Notes: generated by a model not told the origin, from the letters alone. 64,000 bases of DNA from Rubrivivax gelatinosus (GCF_016583785.1 NZ_NRRU01000001.1:62001-126000); one strand, 5' to 3'. Shown: positions 55,915-64,000, numbered from the stretch's first letter. Program-made: numbers and translations.

Positions 55915-56809
55915 CCGTGCCCCCATAGGTGATCGAGATCTCTTCGCACCACGAGGCCTGGGTCGGGCCGATCGCGACGTCGGCCGCCGGCGACGTCAGC
56001 ACGACGCGCTGGACGCCGTCGATGTGCAGCGCCGCGTAGATGCCGGAGAGCGTCGGCTGGCGGCCAATCCGGTGCTGCGCCAACGCGTAGGCGCGGATGC
56101 GGGTGTCGATCGTGGACAGCACCGTCGACGAGTCGGGCCCGTAGAGCGTGTACACGGTCGCCTTGATCCGGTAGGGGACGATCGCCGCGCTCTGCACGAC
56201 GACCTCGTCGGTGATCGGCCGCACGTCCTCGGCCGACAGCGCCGCGGCCACGGTGGCCAGCAACTCGGCGCTTGCCGTGCCGTCGCCGGCGCTGGACAGC
56301 ACGCTGACCAGGACCTGGCCGGGCGTCGGGCTCGTGGCCGAGGCGTCCAGCACCTGGCCGGAGGCCGAGCGTGCGTGGTAGACGTAGGCGCCTACCGGGC
56401 CGGCAGTCGTGTAGCCCTGTGGTGATAGCTGGATGCGCTCGCGCAGCGCGTCGTCGAGCTCCATCACGGCTTCCACCGGAGGAATCGCTTCGACGTCGGC
56501 GGGCGTGACGACCAGGCGTTCGACGCCGAAGAACGCGCCGAGCTGTTCCAGATCGCTGCCGGTGGCGTAGGCCAGCATGACGGCGCGCGCGGCGTCGTTC
56601 ATCTGGCTGCGAAGCAGCAGCACCTCGTAGGCGGTGCGCTGCAGCCAGATCGTCATCGGCTCGGACTCCAGCTCGAGCACGTCGGCTGCGGCTGGGTTGG
56701 CTGCGACCAGGTTGGCCTTCAGCTCCGCGAAGATGGTCTCGAAGTCCAGCGTCTGCACGACCGTGGGGGCCGGCAGCTTGGACATGTCGATGAGCTGAGC
56801 GTTGCTCAT
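55907..56809 (-). CDS. J: Baseplate wedge protein J
   Basis: 300 residues of the gpJ family. It contains LAAYATG-like elements (VMLAYATGSDLEQLGAFFGV) and PTPGQVLVSVLSSAGDGTAS, characteristic of baseplate J proteins. It overlaps gene W by 4 bp and gene I by about 8 bp. Confidence 0.94.
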   Translation of the reverse strand: MSNAQLIDMSKLPAPTVVQTLDFETIFAELKANLVAANPAAADVLELESEPMTIWLQRTAYEVLLLRSQMNDAARAVMLAYATGSDLEQLGAFFGVERLVVTPADVEAIPPVEAVMELDDALRERIQLSPQGYTTAGPVGAYVYHARSASGQVLDASATSPTPGQVLVSVLSSAGDGTASAELLATVAAALSAEDVRPITDEVVVQSAAIVPYRIKATVYTLYGPDSSTVLSTIDTRIRAYALAQHRIGRQPTLSGIYAALHIDGVQRVVLTSPAADVAIGPTQASWCEEISITYGGTGD

Positions 56810-57168
56810 ACGGCTCCCGCTGCGAGGATCGGCACGCGCAGCGCGAGGAGCTGCTGCTCACCCGACGAGCGGATGTAGGTGCCGGTGATGTCGACGATGA
56901 CTTGCCCGGCGCGCGTGCCCGTGGTGACGGCCGCGCTGGACAGGCGGATGCGCGGCTCCCAGCGCATGAGCGCCGCGGCGATGGCTGCGTGCAGGCGCAC
57001 GCGCGTGGCGCCGTTGTCCGGCTGGTCCATCAGCTCGGGCAGCAGGCTGCCGTAGTCGCGGCGCATCAGCCGCGAGCCGAGCGGCGTGCCGAGGATGTCG
57101 GCGATGCTCTGCTGCAGGTGGGCGGCGTCGGAGATCGCAGCGCCGCTGGTGCGGTTCATGCCCTGCAT
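56806..57168 (-). CDS. W: Baseplate protein W
   Basis: 120 residues of the gp25/W lysozyme-like baseplate family. LQQSIADILGTPLGSRLMRR is the signature, followed by DYGSLLPELMDQP. The ATG at 57168 overlaps the PAAR stop codon (TGATG). Confidence 0.92.
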   Translation of the reverse strand: MQGMNRTSGAAISDAAHLQQSIADILGTPLGSRLMRRDYGSLLPELMDQPDNGATRVRLHAAIAAALMRWEPRIRLSSAAVTTGTRAGQVIVDITGTYIRSSGEQQLLALRVPILAAGAV

Positions 57169-57455
57169 CAGCCCCCCGCGAAGACGCTGTCGCTGCCGAC
57201 GGCGACCGCCGAGCCGCATGCGACCAGGTCGCCGATGCGCGCGAGCGGCAGGCCGTTGGCGCGGACGGTGGCACTGCCGCCGGCGAGCTGCGAGGCGTGG
57301 TGCGAGTCGCCGCAGCTGTGCACGGCCCAGCCGTCGCCATGTCGGTGCGCCGGTTTGGCGTTGATGAAGACGCTGCCGCTGCCGCCCGTGCTGGCGCGCG
57401 GGGGGAAGCAGCCGTGCCCGGTGCAGGTGTCGCCCAGGCGGCTAACGGCGGGCAT
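57168..57455 (-). CDS. PAAR-repeat spike tip protein
   Basis: 95 residues with PAAR-like repeats (SRLGDTCTGHG, ANGLPLARIGDLVACG). PAAR proteins cap the membrane-piercing spike of contractile tails and bind metal through Cys/His. P2 V carries its own apex, so this is a separate tip. It lies between V and W. Confidence 0.88.
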   Translation of the reverse strand: MPAVSRLGDTCTGHGCFPPRASTGGSGSVFINAKPAHRHGDGWAVHSCGDSHHASQLAGGSATVRANGLPLARIGDLVACGSAVAVGSDSVFAGG

Positions 57456-57912
57456 CGATCGCCTCCTGCAGGGTGTCGCGGCCCAGGCTGTAGTTGGCGT
57501 AGACGCGGATGACGTAGTCGGCGGCGGCCGTCAGCCCGGCCCGCGTCTTTGCCGCGACGCGGAACACGAAGTCGCGCATCGAGCGCGTGTCCGGCCGGTA
57601 CGCGACGACCTCGTCGGCGTCGGCCGGCAGGTCGATCCAGCGCGTGCACGAGGCGATCTCGCCAGCGCGCAGGAAGCGGATCTCGCGGATCGGGAAAAGG
57701 CCGGCGAAATGCGGGATCGTCAGCGTCAGCGACGGGACGGCGACGACGACGCTGCACTGCGGCGGCAGCGGCTCGGGCACGCTCCAGGTCACCTCGGTGA
57801 CGGGGTCCTCCGGGAGGTCGCTCGCAGCCGTTACGGTGGCGACCTGGCCGACCTCGTTCTCCTGGGCCAGGATCAGCGGCAGGTCGGTCGCGGGGGTGAG
57901 GGTGACGGCCAT
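57442..57912 (-). CDS. Hypothetical baseplate-region protein
   Basis: 156 residues starting MAVTLTPATDLPLILAQENE, with a beta-rich middle and no known domain. It sits between V and PAAR and has no counterpart in P2. It overlaps PAAR by 14 bp. It may be a spike adaptor or chaperone. Confidence 0.7.
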   Translation of the reverse strand: MAVTLTPATDLPLILAQENEVGQVATVTAASDLPEDPVTEVTWSVPEPLPPQCSVVVAVPSLTLTIPHFAGLFPIREIRFLRAGEIASCTRWIDLPADADEVVAYRPDTRSMRDFVFRVAAKTRAGLTAAADYVIRVYANYSLGRDTLQEAIDARR

Positions 57913-57916
57913 GCGC

Positions 57917-58369
57917 TCAGTTCAGGTCGATGCGCGGCGCCGTGATGCGCGCGCCGTCTGAGTCGAGGACGAGGCTGGAGGGGCCGCAGCGCAGCGTCAG
58001 GCTGCCGCCAGCGGCGACATCGATGAGCAGCTCGCGCGCGGCGAAGTCGTGCCGCAGCACCGTGCCGTCGGGGAAGCGCACGAGCGCGACCTGGACGTCC
58101 TGCTCGGGGGCCGGGACCGCGGTGCTGTAGATGCCGGCCAGCACGACGGCCGCGGCGAGGTCGCCGCCGGGCGACAGCAGCAGGCACTGCTCGCCCACCG
58201 ACGGCGCACACCAGGTGACGACGTCGCCGGCGCGCTGCACCAGCCAGGGCAGCCAGTCTGTGAGCAGCTCTCCGCTGCGCACACGCACGCGCGCAGCAGC
58301 GCCGTCGACCTGGTCGACGACGCCGGCGCGGATGACGTTTGCGAGGCGGCGGGACAGCTCCGATTCCAT
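57917..58369 (-). CDS. V: Baseplate spike protein V
   Basis: 150 residues of the gpV family: an OB-fold-like N-terminal half (LPWLVQRAGDVVTWCAPSVGEQCLLL) and a beta-helical C-terminal spike (LRCGPSSLVLDSDGARITAP). It forms the trimeric central spike. The gene begins 58 bp after S, across a GCGCGCG hairpin. Confidence 0.92.
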   Translation of the reverse strand: MESELSRRLANVIRAGVVDQVDGAAARVRVRSGELLTDWLPWLVQRAGDVVTWCAPSVGEQCLLLSPGGDLAAAVVLAGIYSTAVPAPEQDVQVALVRFPDGTVLRHDFAARELLIDVAAGGSLTLRCGPSSLVLDSDGARITAPRIDLN

Positions 58370-58427
58370 CCGGCCGATGGTGCCGGCCGGGCGCGCGCAA
58401 GTCGCGCGCGCGAGGTGCGGCTGGCCG

Positions 58428-58865
58428 TCAGCCGCGCGCGGTCAGGTGCCGCAGGAGCAGGTCGCGGACGAGCTCGACGTCGGCGGGCGTGAAGCCGAGC
58501 AGCTCGCGGCGCGCGTAGAGGTGGGTCGGGCCGCCGGGCTGGACCTGGTCGCGCAGGCCGAGCTGGTGAACGCGGGCGATGCGCGCCGTGCGTCCGGTGA
58601 AACCGACCGCGGCCCCCTCGGGGTCAACCAGCATGCGCAAACGAGAGGCGGTGCGCAAGCGCGGGAACATGCGCTCGCGCAGCCGTCGGCGGTCCAGCCG
58701 CGGCTCGTATAGCGAGCCGTCGGGGTTTCGCTGCTGGCCGATGCGTCCCGCCTGGCTGCGGCGCAGCTCGCGCGCCACGGTGCGCGCCAGCTTGCGCTGC
58801 TCGGCCTGGCTCAGCTGGCGCAGCAGCGGCTCCGCCCAGTCCTCGAGCGCGCGGAGGCTGTCCAT
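58428..58865 (-). CDS. S: Tail completion protein S
   Basis: 145 residues of the P2 gpS/Mu gpG family, basic (REL RRSQ AGR IGQQ RNPDGS region). It is needed to join tails to heads. Its start overlaps gene R by one base. Confidence 0.88.
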   Translation of the reverse strand: MDSLRALEDWAEPLLRQLSQAEQRKLARTVARELRRSQAGRIGQQRNPDGSLYEPRLDRRRLRERMFPRLRTASRLRMLVDPEGAAVGFTGRTARIARVHQLGLRDQVQPGGPTHLYARRELLGFTPADVELVRDLLLRHLTARG

Positions 58866-59356
58866 CAGCTGGCTGGCAGGTCCCAGGCCGCGAGTAGCTG
58901 GTCGCGCAGGTACAGCTCCCAGTGCTCGGCCATCGGGCGGTCGTCGAGCAGGGCGGGCTCAACCGGGTGGCGCGCTTCAAGGCGGCCGGGCTTCTCCGCG
59001 GAATCGGTGACGATGACGCGCTCGGACAGGTCCAGCTCGATCTGCAGGTCGACCGTCTTCGCGTTCAGGAAGTCGACCTCGAAGCGCACCGCGCGAGCGC
59101 GCAAGTCCGGGTTGTCCAGCAGCTCGGGCTGGTGCCGGCGCAGCCAAGCCAGCAGCGGCACCACGATCGCGTCGACGTGCCCGGCGTAGTCCAGGAAGAG
59201 CAGGCGCAGCGTGTACTGCAGCAGGTTCGACAGGCCGGCCGCGGCCGTCGCCTGCACCGTGCCCTTCTGGATGCTGATCGCCAGCTTGTCGGGGTCGCGC
59301 CGCAGGTCCGGCAGCGCCGACGTCAGGTGATCGCGCAGGCTGGCCGGCTTGTACAT
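58865..59356 (-). CDS. R: Tail completion protein R
   Basis: 163 residues of the P2 gpR family. MYKPASLRDHLTSALPDLRR and LRLLFLDYAGHVDAIVVPLL are characteristic. It overlaps S and the Rz gene by one base each. Confidence 0.9.
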   Translation of the reverse strand: MYKPASLRDHLTSALPDLRRDPDKLAISIQKGTVQATAAAGLSNLLQYTLRLLFLDYAGHVDAIVVPLLAWLRRHQPELLDNPDLRARAVRFEVDFLNAKTVDLQIELDLSERVIVTDSAEKPGRLEARHPVEPALLDDRPMAEHWELYLRDQLLAAWDLPAS

Positions 59357-59895
59357 CAGCGCGCCTCGGTCAGCTGCTCGCCCGCGAGCCGGGCCCGGGC
59401 GCCGTTGTAGGCGTCGATGCAGGTGTTGAGCTGCCGGATTGCGTCGTCGCCTTCGTCGGCGATGGCTGCAAGAGCGAGTCCAGCCTCTGGCGCAATGTCG
59501 GCTCGCGCTTCGTGGCGATCTCCGGCGGAAGCGGCGGCAGCTGCACTGCAGGCGGCTCCACCAGGCGCAGCGGCGGCGACGGGGATTGACAGGCGCACAG
59601 CACCAGCACGCACAGCAGCAGCAACAGCAGCGCGAGAAGATCTTTCACGGTCGAAGTCCTTTCGAAGTGCGGCGGCCAGGTCGTCGAGCTGCTGGCGCAC
59701 GTCGCGCTCGGTGTAGAGCACGCCGGTGGCTGCCGACGCTGCGGCCTCGGCGTGGGTGGCGGTGGTCCGGTCCTCCGCGGCGGAGCAGGCGATGCGTGCG
59801 TCGGCCGCCCCGGATGCCGACCCGAGGCCCCAGGCAATGAGGCCGCTGGAGAGCGTTGCAAGCGCCGCGATGGCGACGATGGTGAGACGATTCAT
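59356..59895 (-). CDS. Rz-like inner-membrane spanin
   Basis: 179 residues with an N-terminal transmembrane helix (about 5-24) and a long helical periplasmic part. It is the i-spanin that bridges to the outer membrane during lysis. A second lysis gene (Rz1) is nested inside in another frame. It overlaps the lysozyme gene by 4 bp. Confidence 0.8.
   Translation of the reverse strand: MNRLTIVAIAALATLSSGLIAWGLGSASGAADARIACSAAEDRTTATHAEAAASAATGVLYTERDVRQQLDDLAAALRKDFDRERSSRAAVAAAVRAGAVRLSIPVAAAAPGGAACSAAAAASAGDRHEARADIAPEAGLALAAIADEGDDAIRQLNTCIDAYNGARARLAGEQLTEAR
59370..59648 (-). CDS. Rz1-like outer-membrane lipoprotein spanin, nested in Rz
   Basis: 92 residues from a GTG at 59648 (AAGGA site about 9 bp upstream), entirely inside the Rz-like gene in another frame. 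A signal peptide of poly-Leu ends in the lipobox LVLCAC, giving Cys20 as the lipidated residue. The mature part begins Pro-rich (PSPPLRLVEPPAVQLPPLPP), as o-spanins do. Confidence 0.75.
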   Translation of the reverse strand: MKDLLALLLLLLCVLVLCACQSPSPPLRLVEPPAVQLPPLPPEIATKREPTLRQRLDSLLQPSPTKATTQSGSSTPASTPTTAPGPGSRASS

Positions 59896-60470
59896 CGCGG
59901 GCCCCTGGCTACGGCGCGCCAGTCCTCGCCGCGGAACATCGCGCGCTCGGCGCGGCGCCGGCGCGTCAGCCCGGGCAGCGGCTGCAGGACGCCGTCGACG
60001 CGGGCTTTGTCCCAGACGAGGAACTGGTCCGCCGCGCCGGCGGCGTCGCCAGCGTTGAGCCGCGCGAGCAGCGTGGATCTGGCCAGAGCCTGCGCACCGA
60101 GGTTGAAGGCGAAGCTGACCAGGGCGCCGAACTGGCCGTCGGACAGCGGCACCGTCACCAGGCGCTGCACGTCGCGGCTTGCGTCGAGCAGGTCGGCCCG
60201 CAGCAGAGTCTCGGCCTGGGCCTTCGTGATGCCGCCCAGGTACAGCGCGCGCGCCTGGGCGGCCGCCGCTGGCCCGCGCAGCCAGCGCCCGGCGCCGTCG
60301 GCGATCGCGTGCCCCCAGCCGATGGTCCAGATCCCGACCGGGTCGAGGTAGGGGTCGAGTTTCACCGTGCTCGGGTCGCCGTCGGTGCAGCCTTCGAACG
60401 ACTTGACCAGCTCCAGGCCGTCCGCCGGCATCTCGCGCAGCGTGGGCAGCTTCCTGATCGCGCTCACCAT
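59892..60470 (-). CDS. Phage lysozyme (GH24 endolysin)
   Basis: 192 residues. The T4-type catalytic pattern is clear: Glu26 in SFEG, Asp43 in YLDPVG and Thr49 in GIWTIGWGH. It has no signal or SAR segment, so a holin must release it. It degrades peptidoglycan. Confidence 0.93.
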   Translation of the reverse strand: MVSAIRKLPTLREMPADGLELVKSFEGCTDGDPSTVKLDPYLDPVGIWTIGWGHAIADGAGRWLRGPAAAAQARALYLGGITKAQAETLLRADLLDASRDVQRLVTVPLSDGQFGALVSFAFNLGAQALARSTLLARLNAGDAAGAADQFLVWDKARVDGVLQPLPGLTRRRRAERAMFRGEDWRAVARGPR

Positions 60471-60763
60471 GAGCGGCGAGCCGTCAGCGGCCGGCGAGTG
60501 GCGCCGCGCTTACGGTGGCGCCAGGCGTGGGCACTCCACAGCGCGGCCGCCAGCGGCAGCAGCAGCGCCAGCCAGCGCTCGGCGCCGGCCTGGGCGCCGT
60601 CGATGCCTAGCACCAGCAGGCCGACGCCGCTCAGCGCGAGCGCGGCCGCCGCGGCGGTGCGCAGCGACAGCTCGCGGCGGGCCGAGGTACCGAGGATCAC
60701 GAGGGCCAGCGTCATGACGACGCCGGCGACGAGGATGCAAGTGAGGCCGAACAGCAGGTCCAT
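60464..60763 (-). CDS. Small membrane protein of the lysis module
   Basis: 99 residues with three hydrophobic helices (about 4-25, 34-54, 61-80) and a strongly basic C-terminus. It lies between the holin and lysozyme genes, overlapping lysozyme by 7 bp. It may be an antiholin or second holin; neither is proven. Confidence 0.7.
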   Translation of the reverse strand: MDLLFGLTCILVAGVVMTLALVILGTSARRELSLRTAAAAALALSGVGLLVLGIDGAQAGAERWLALLLPLAAALWSAHAWRHRKRGATRRPLTARRSW

Positions 60764-60765
60764 GG

Positions 60766-61167
60766 TCACTCCTCCGAGGCCGCCCGGGTGGTCTTGCGCT
60801 GCAGCCAGGCGGTGGCGGCCGACCAGGCCAGGGGCGCGAACTTCCGGACGCTGGCGGCGATCACGCCGGCCAGGGCCCACTCTGGCGCGCCGGCGATCGG
60901 CGCCAGCACGCTCTCCGGATGCGCGGCGATCGCCAGCGCGATCGCGGCGAGCGCGATGCCGGCGGCGGCCGAGACGATGACGCGCAGGGCGGCGCCGCCG
61001 ACCCAGCGCAGGCTGATCGAGATCTCGTCGCTCTGCTCCATCCAGACCGCGATGAGGCCGCCGACGATGGCGGCGGCGATGGTGAGGCCCGAGGGCATGC
61101 CGGCAGCGATCGCGGCGAGGGAGCCAGCCGTCAGGCTGGCGGTGTTCGGGACGGTTTCCGGAGGCAT
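60766..61167 (-). CDS. Putative holin
   Basis: 133 residues with two to three hydrophobic segments (about 15-42, 57-83, 95-108), resembling the LydA-type holins. It sits between tail gene X and lysozyme, the holin position of P2. It would form membrane lesions that release the endolysin. Confidence 0.75.
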   Translation of the reverse strand: MPPETVPNTASLTAGSLAAIAAGMPSGLTIAAAIVGGLIAVWMEQSDEISISLRWVGGAALRVIVSAAAGIALAAIALAIAAHPESVLAPIAGAPEWALAGVIAASVRKFAPLAWSAATAWLQRKTTRAASEE

Positions 61168-61173
61168 GTCGGG

Positions 61174-61380
61174 TCACTCCCAGAGCTGGACGGTCGAGCG
61201 GGTGGTGGTGGTGCTGGCCGCCGGCTCGGCCAGCTCGACCAACTGCCCGGCGGCGAGCACGCTGCTCGCGGCCAGGCCCTTGTTCAGTTCGAGCGTCGCT
61301 TCGACGACGCCCTGCGTGCGGCCGAGGTGCCGCCAGCACAGCGCATCGACGGTGTCGCCCTGGAGCGCGCGGACCTTCAT
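61174..61380 (-). CDS. X: Tail protein X (LysM-like)
   Basis: 68 residues: MKVRALQGDTVDALCWRHLG and the following LELNKGLAA fit the short gpX/LysM family of P2. It overlaps L by one base. Confidence 0.9.
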   Translation of the reverse strand: MKVRALQGDTVDALCWRHLGRTQGVVEATLELNKGLAASSVLAAGQLVELAEPAASTTTTRSTVQLWE

Positions 61381-61850
61381 CAGATCAGCTCCACCGTCGT
61401 GCGCCGGCGGCCGACGAGATCCGCGATCGCCCACTGGCTGTCGCGGCGCAGCGCGTCGGCGCTGAGCTCGAGCTTCTCGGCGCGCTTGTCGCCGGCGCCG
61501 GTCGTGTCGAAGTCCCGGTAGGCCTCCACGAGGCCCGCATGCGCCGAGGCGTACACGGCGCGCAGGTAGGCCAGGACCGCAGCGCTCTGCTCGCCCAGCC
61601 GAGGGCAGGGGACCTCGGCGAGTGTGTCGTAGCCGGCCGCCCGCTGTGTGGATCGCCAGTCGGCGATCGCGGCGTTGACCTCCAGCACGGCGGCCGTGAC
61701 GGCATGGCGCAGGCGCGGCGGCGTCACGGTGCCATCCAGGCGGATCGCCGCGCGCACCGCCTGCAGGTCGATCGCGGGCGCGAAGCCGTCGTTGGCCAGC
61801 GGCGGCTCTTCTTCAGCCGTGGGGGGGATGGTGCTGCCGAGGAAGCTCAT
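61380..61850 (-). CDS. L: Head completion/stabilisation protein L
   Basis: 156 residues of the gpL family. Conserved are PPRLRHAVTAAVLEVNAAIA, YLRAVYASAHAGLVEAYRDF and ADLVGRRRTTVELI near the end. It completes the head after packaging. Confidence 0.9.
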   Translation of the reverse strand: MSFLGSTIPPTAEEEPPLANDGFAPAIDLQAVRAAIRLDGTVTPPRLRHAVTAAVLEVNAAIADWRSTQRAAGYDTLAEVPCPRLGEQSAAVLAYLRAVYASAHAGLVEAYRDFDTTGAGDKRAEKLELSADALRRDSQWAIADLVGRRRTTVELI

Positions 61851-61944
61851 GGTGTAGGTCGGGGGTGATCGGGCGTCAACGTCCTCGGCTGCTTGCGCCG
61901 CCCTGGACTCAGCCCGAGCCCCCGGGGCGCGGGGCCGATCGGTA

Positions 61945-62652
61945 TCACGCGCCGTCGCCGCCGGCGGTCTTCAGCCGGCGTTCGAGGCGCTCGATGTCCT
62001 TCTTCACGCCAACGCCCTCGAACAGCTCGAGCGCGCGGCGCAGGGGTGGCAGGGCAGCCTGGGCGACTTCCGCCGGCAGCGCCGCGATGTCGACGTCGCT
62101 GGCCCACAGCCGGCCGATCAGCGCGTAGCCGATCGCCTTCTGCAGCTTCGCGCGCGCCTGGTCGGGCGCGTCGTGCTCTGCGGTCAGCGCCTCGACCTGC
62201 TGCAGCACCTGCAGGGCGGTCTCCGCCGGGATCTTCCCGGCCAGCGCAGCGCCGGCAACTTCGTCCAGCAGCAGCGTCGGCAGCTTGCGGTCGTACTGGT
62301 CGGGCAGCGTGAGGCCGTGGCGGATGGCGTACTCGGCGACGGCCAGGCCGCGGGCGAAGTCGCCCACGTCCAGGTACCACACGAGCACCGTCATCAGCAC
62401 CAGGTCCTGCGCGCCGCGGCCGTGCTCCAGCGCGGCGGTCACCCAGGCGTCGTAGACCGGCAGGAAGCTGCGCTTCGCTTCGATCTTGCGCTCGACGCTC
62501 TGGATGTCCTTCAGCGCGCGTTTGTGCTCCACCAGCTGCGCCAGCATCAGCTCGTAGGCGCTGCCGGTGACGGTGGCGCCATGCGGCGTAGTCGCCGCCG
62601 CCCGCTCCGCGAGCTTGCGCTCGCGGGCGAGCATGACCGGGCTCTTGGCCAT
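61945..62652 (-). CDS. M: Terminase endonuclease (small) subunit M
   Basis: 235 residues of the P2 gpM family, which cuts cos DNA with the large subunit. GSAYELMLAQLVEHKRALKD and EHGRGAQDLVLMTVLVWYLD are family segments. The 94 bp between M and L hold only GC-rich sequence. Confidence 0.9.
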   Translation of the reverse strand: MAKSPVMLARERKLAERAAATTPHGATVTGSAYELMLAQLVEHKRALKDIQSVERKIEAKRSFLPVYDAWVTAALEHGRGAQDLVLMTVLVWYLDVGDFARGLAVAEYAIRHGLTLPDQYDRKLPTLLLDEVAGAALAGKIPAETALQVLQQVEALTAEHDAPDQARAKLQKAIGYALIGRLWASDVDIAALPAEVAQAALPPLRRALELFEGVGVKKDIERLERRLKTAGGDGA

Positions 62653-62663
62653 GCGATTCCCCG

Positions 62664-63674
62664 TCAGGCGAGCTGCTCGATCTTCTCGACCAGGCCGACC
62701 AGACCGTAGTCCTCGACGACGTAGGCGTCGTTGCTGGACTCGTAGTTCTCGATCCGGTCGCGCTTGGCGTTGTCGACCACCGTGCGGCGGCGGCCACCTT
62801 CCTGCCAGTAGATGGACAGGTTCTTGAAGGTCGAGATCAGCACCGTGCCTTCGGGGAAGTAGGGCACCTGCACCGGCTGCAGGCCACCCAGCCGCTTGGC
62901 GCCGATGAGCACGTCGGCGGCCACCTTCTCCGTCGCTTCCTGCGAGTCGTTTACCAGCGGGAAGAGCTTGTCGTGCATCAGGTCGCGCGAGACGAACGCG
63001 CGCAGGCCCGGGTCTTCGCGGTACCAGGGGTCGAGCAACTGCACCGCGTCGTAGACCAGGGCGTCGAGGTTCTTGTAGTCGGCGCCGGCGCCGGGGCCGA
63101 AGGTGACCTTGCCGGCGGTCTTGCCGCTGTCCAGCACGCGCGGATCGGCCGCGTCGCGGATCTTCTGCAGCCAGCCGATGTTGACGTCCTGCAGCAGCGG
63201 GTGCGTCGAGAGGTTGGTCTCGTTGGCTGCTGCGACACCGTGGAAGCCGATGATCATGCGGTCCAGCGCTTGGCGCTGGATGATCGCGTCGCGCACCCGC
63301 TGCTGGAAGTCGGGGAACTTGGCCCAGGCGTCGAGTTTCGCGTAGGAGAGGAAGGTGTCGAAGTCGGTCTTCCGGCAGATGTAGCCGTCGGCGTCCATCG
63401 TCGAGATGTCACGCGGTGCGCGGTCCTTCTGCGTCGTGTCGGTACGACTGGCCGCCGGGCCGCTGACGCCCAGGCCGAGCTTTTCGCCCTGCAGCTCGCG
63501 CACGCCGACGATGTTGATCTGCGAGAGGAACGCGCTGGATTCCTGGATCTTCGTCTCCAGCGTCTGCTGGACGCTCGGGGCGACGGTGAACTGCTTCTCG
63601 GCGCTGTCGACGCCGGAGAGCTTGGCGAGCTGGGAGAAGTAGGCGTTGACGACCGCGCGGGTTTCGTTGCGCAT
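62664..63674 (-). CDS. N: Major capsid protein N
   Basis: 336 residues of the P2 gpN family, HK97-fold. It starts MRNETRAVVNAYFSQLAKLS; P2 N is cleaved near residue 31 by the O protease. Further family marks are FPDFQQRVRDAIIQRQALDR and MIIGFHGVAAANET. Confidence 0.95.
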   Translation of the reverse strand: MRNETRAVVNAYFSQLAKLSGVDSAEKQFTVAPSVQQTLETKIQESSAFLSQINIVGVRELQGEKLGLGVSGPAASRTDTTQKDRAPRDISTMDADGYICRKTDFDTFLSYAKLDAWAKFPDFQQRVRDAIIQRQALDRMIIGFHGVAAANETNLSTHPLLQDVNIGWLQKIRDAADPRVLDSGKTAGKVTFGPGAGADYKNLDALVYDAVQLLDPWYREDPGLRAFVSRDLMHDKLFPLVNDSQEATEKVAADVLIGAKRLGGLQPVQVPYFPEGTVLISTFKNLSIYWQEGGRRRTVVDNAKRDRIENYESSNDAYVVEDYGLVGLVEKIEQLA

Positions 63675-63719
63675 GGGGTGGGTGCTCCTGGAATGTGAGG
63701 GGGTGCCGCGGGCGGCGGA

Positions 63720-64000
63720 TCAGCAGTCGGTGACGACCTGGCCGGCTCCGCCGGTCGCCGGCGGGCGCTGCGTCGAGTGGTTCTCGGTCGTGTCGACCTT
63801 GGCCAGCAGGTCCTGGGCGGCCTTGAGCTCCGCGCTGAGCTTCGTCACCGTGCCCTCCAGCGCGGCCAGGCGGTCGGTCGCGGCGCTGAAGGTCTTGGCC
63901 TGCTGGTCCAGCGCTTCCTCGAAGGCAGAGGACATGTCGCCGAGCGCGGTGACGACCTCGCCGAAGCGGGCGTCATCGGTCTTGCCGCGCGTCTTGAAGC
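63720..64000 (-). CDS. O: Capsid scaffolding protein/protease O, C-terminal part
   Basis: Only the last 93 codons are in the window; the frame stays open to the right edge. The helical coiled-coil region (MSSAFEEALDQQAKTFSAAT, LAALEGTVTKLSAELK) is the scaffold part of P2 gpO. The N-terminal protease part is beyond the window. An internal ATG at 63935 is not the start. Confidence 0.85.
   Translation of the reverse strand, partial: FKTRGKTDDARFGEVVTALGDMSSAFEEALDQQAKTFSAATDRLAALEGTVTKLSAELKAAQDLLAKVDTTENHSTQRPPATGGAGQVVTDC

Overview
This 64 kb window comes from a high-GC betaproteobacterium, most likely a Burkholderiales member of the Comamonadaceae/Sphaerotilaceae type. I infer this from the sequence style of the ribosomal and RNA polymerase genes and from the uninterrupted rpoBC - str - S10 - spc - alpha gene order. 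It has two halves: a dense housekeeping block (1-30,039, all forward strand except one small gene) and the left part of a P2-like prophage (about 30,018 to beyond 64,000).

Housekeeping half. The window opens inside rpoB, followed by rpoC and an intrinsic terminator. A lone reverse-strand PIN-domain gene comes next. Then come rpsL-rpsG-fusA-tuf (str), rpsJ-rplC-rplD-rplW-rplB-rpsS-rplV-rpsC-rplP-rpmC-rpsQ (S10), a peroxiredoxin gene, rplN-rplX-rplE-rpsN-rpsH-rplF-rplR-rpsE-rpmD-rplO-secY-infA-rpmJ (spc) and rpsM-rpsK-rpsD-rpoA-rplQ (alpha). Good promoters are visible before rpsL, before rplC and before rplN. Hairpins that look like terminators or attenuators lie in the rpsL and rplC leaders. 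A membrane protein of unknown function and an initiator tRNA-fMet gene close this half.

Prophage half. A serine recombinase gene ends inside the 3' end of tRNA-fMet, which marks the attachment site. Running right to left on the reverse strand are small phage genes, a J-domain protein, two tandem related proteins, a coupled pair of DNA methyltransferases (cytosine-5 and adenine-N6), a dNMP kinase, a Toprim primase-helicase, an Ogr/Delta zinc-finger late activator and small ribbon-helix-helix genes. The immunity region (about 43.6-43.75 kb) holds an early promoter with inverted operator-like repeats and a forward-strand XRE repressor. Forward-strand cargo follows the repressor: a zinc-ribbon membrane protein and a cytosolic/membrane gene pair with the sizes, topology and position of phage lambda rexA-rexB. 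Two HicB-like genes without HicA flank that pair.

The late operon (47,057-64,000, reverse strand) is classic P2: scaffold O, capsid N, terminase M, head completion L, tail X, holin, lysozyme, Rz with nested Rz1, R, S, V, an extra protein, a PAAR tip, W, J, I, tail fibre and its assembly protein, sheath FI, tube FII, E/E+E' with the conserved T6G frameshift site, tape measure T, U and D. Genes P and Q, cos and the right attachment site must lie beyond the window.

The most interesting element is the Rex-like gene pair. A copy of the immunity-region operator sequence (TGTGTATCCACT) lies about 75 bp upstream of it.
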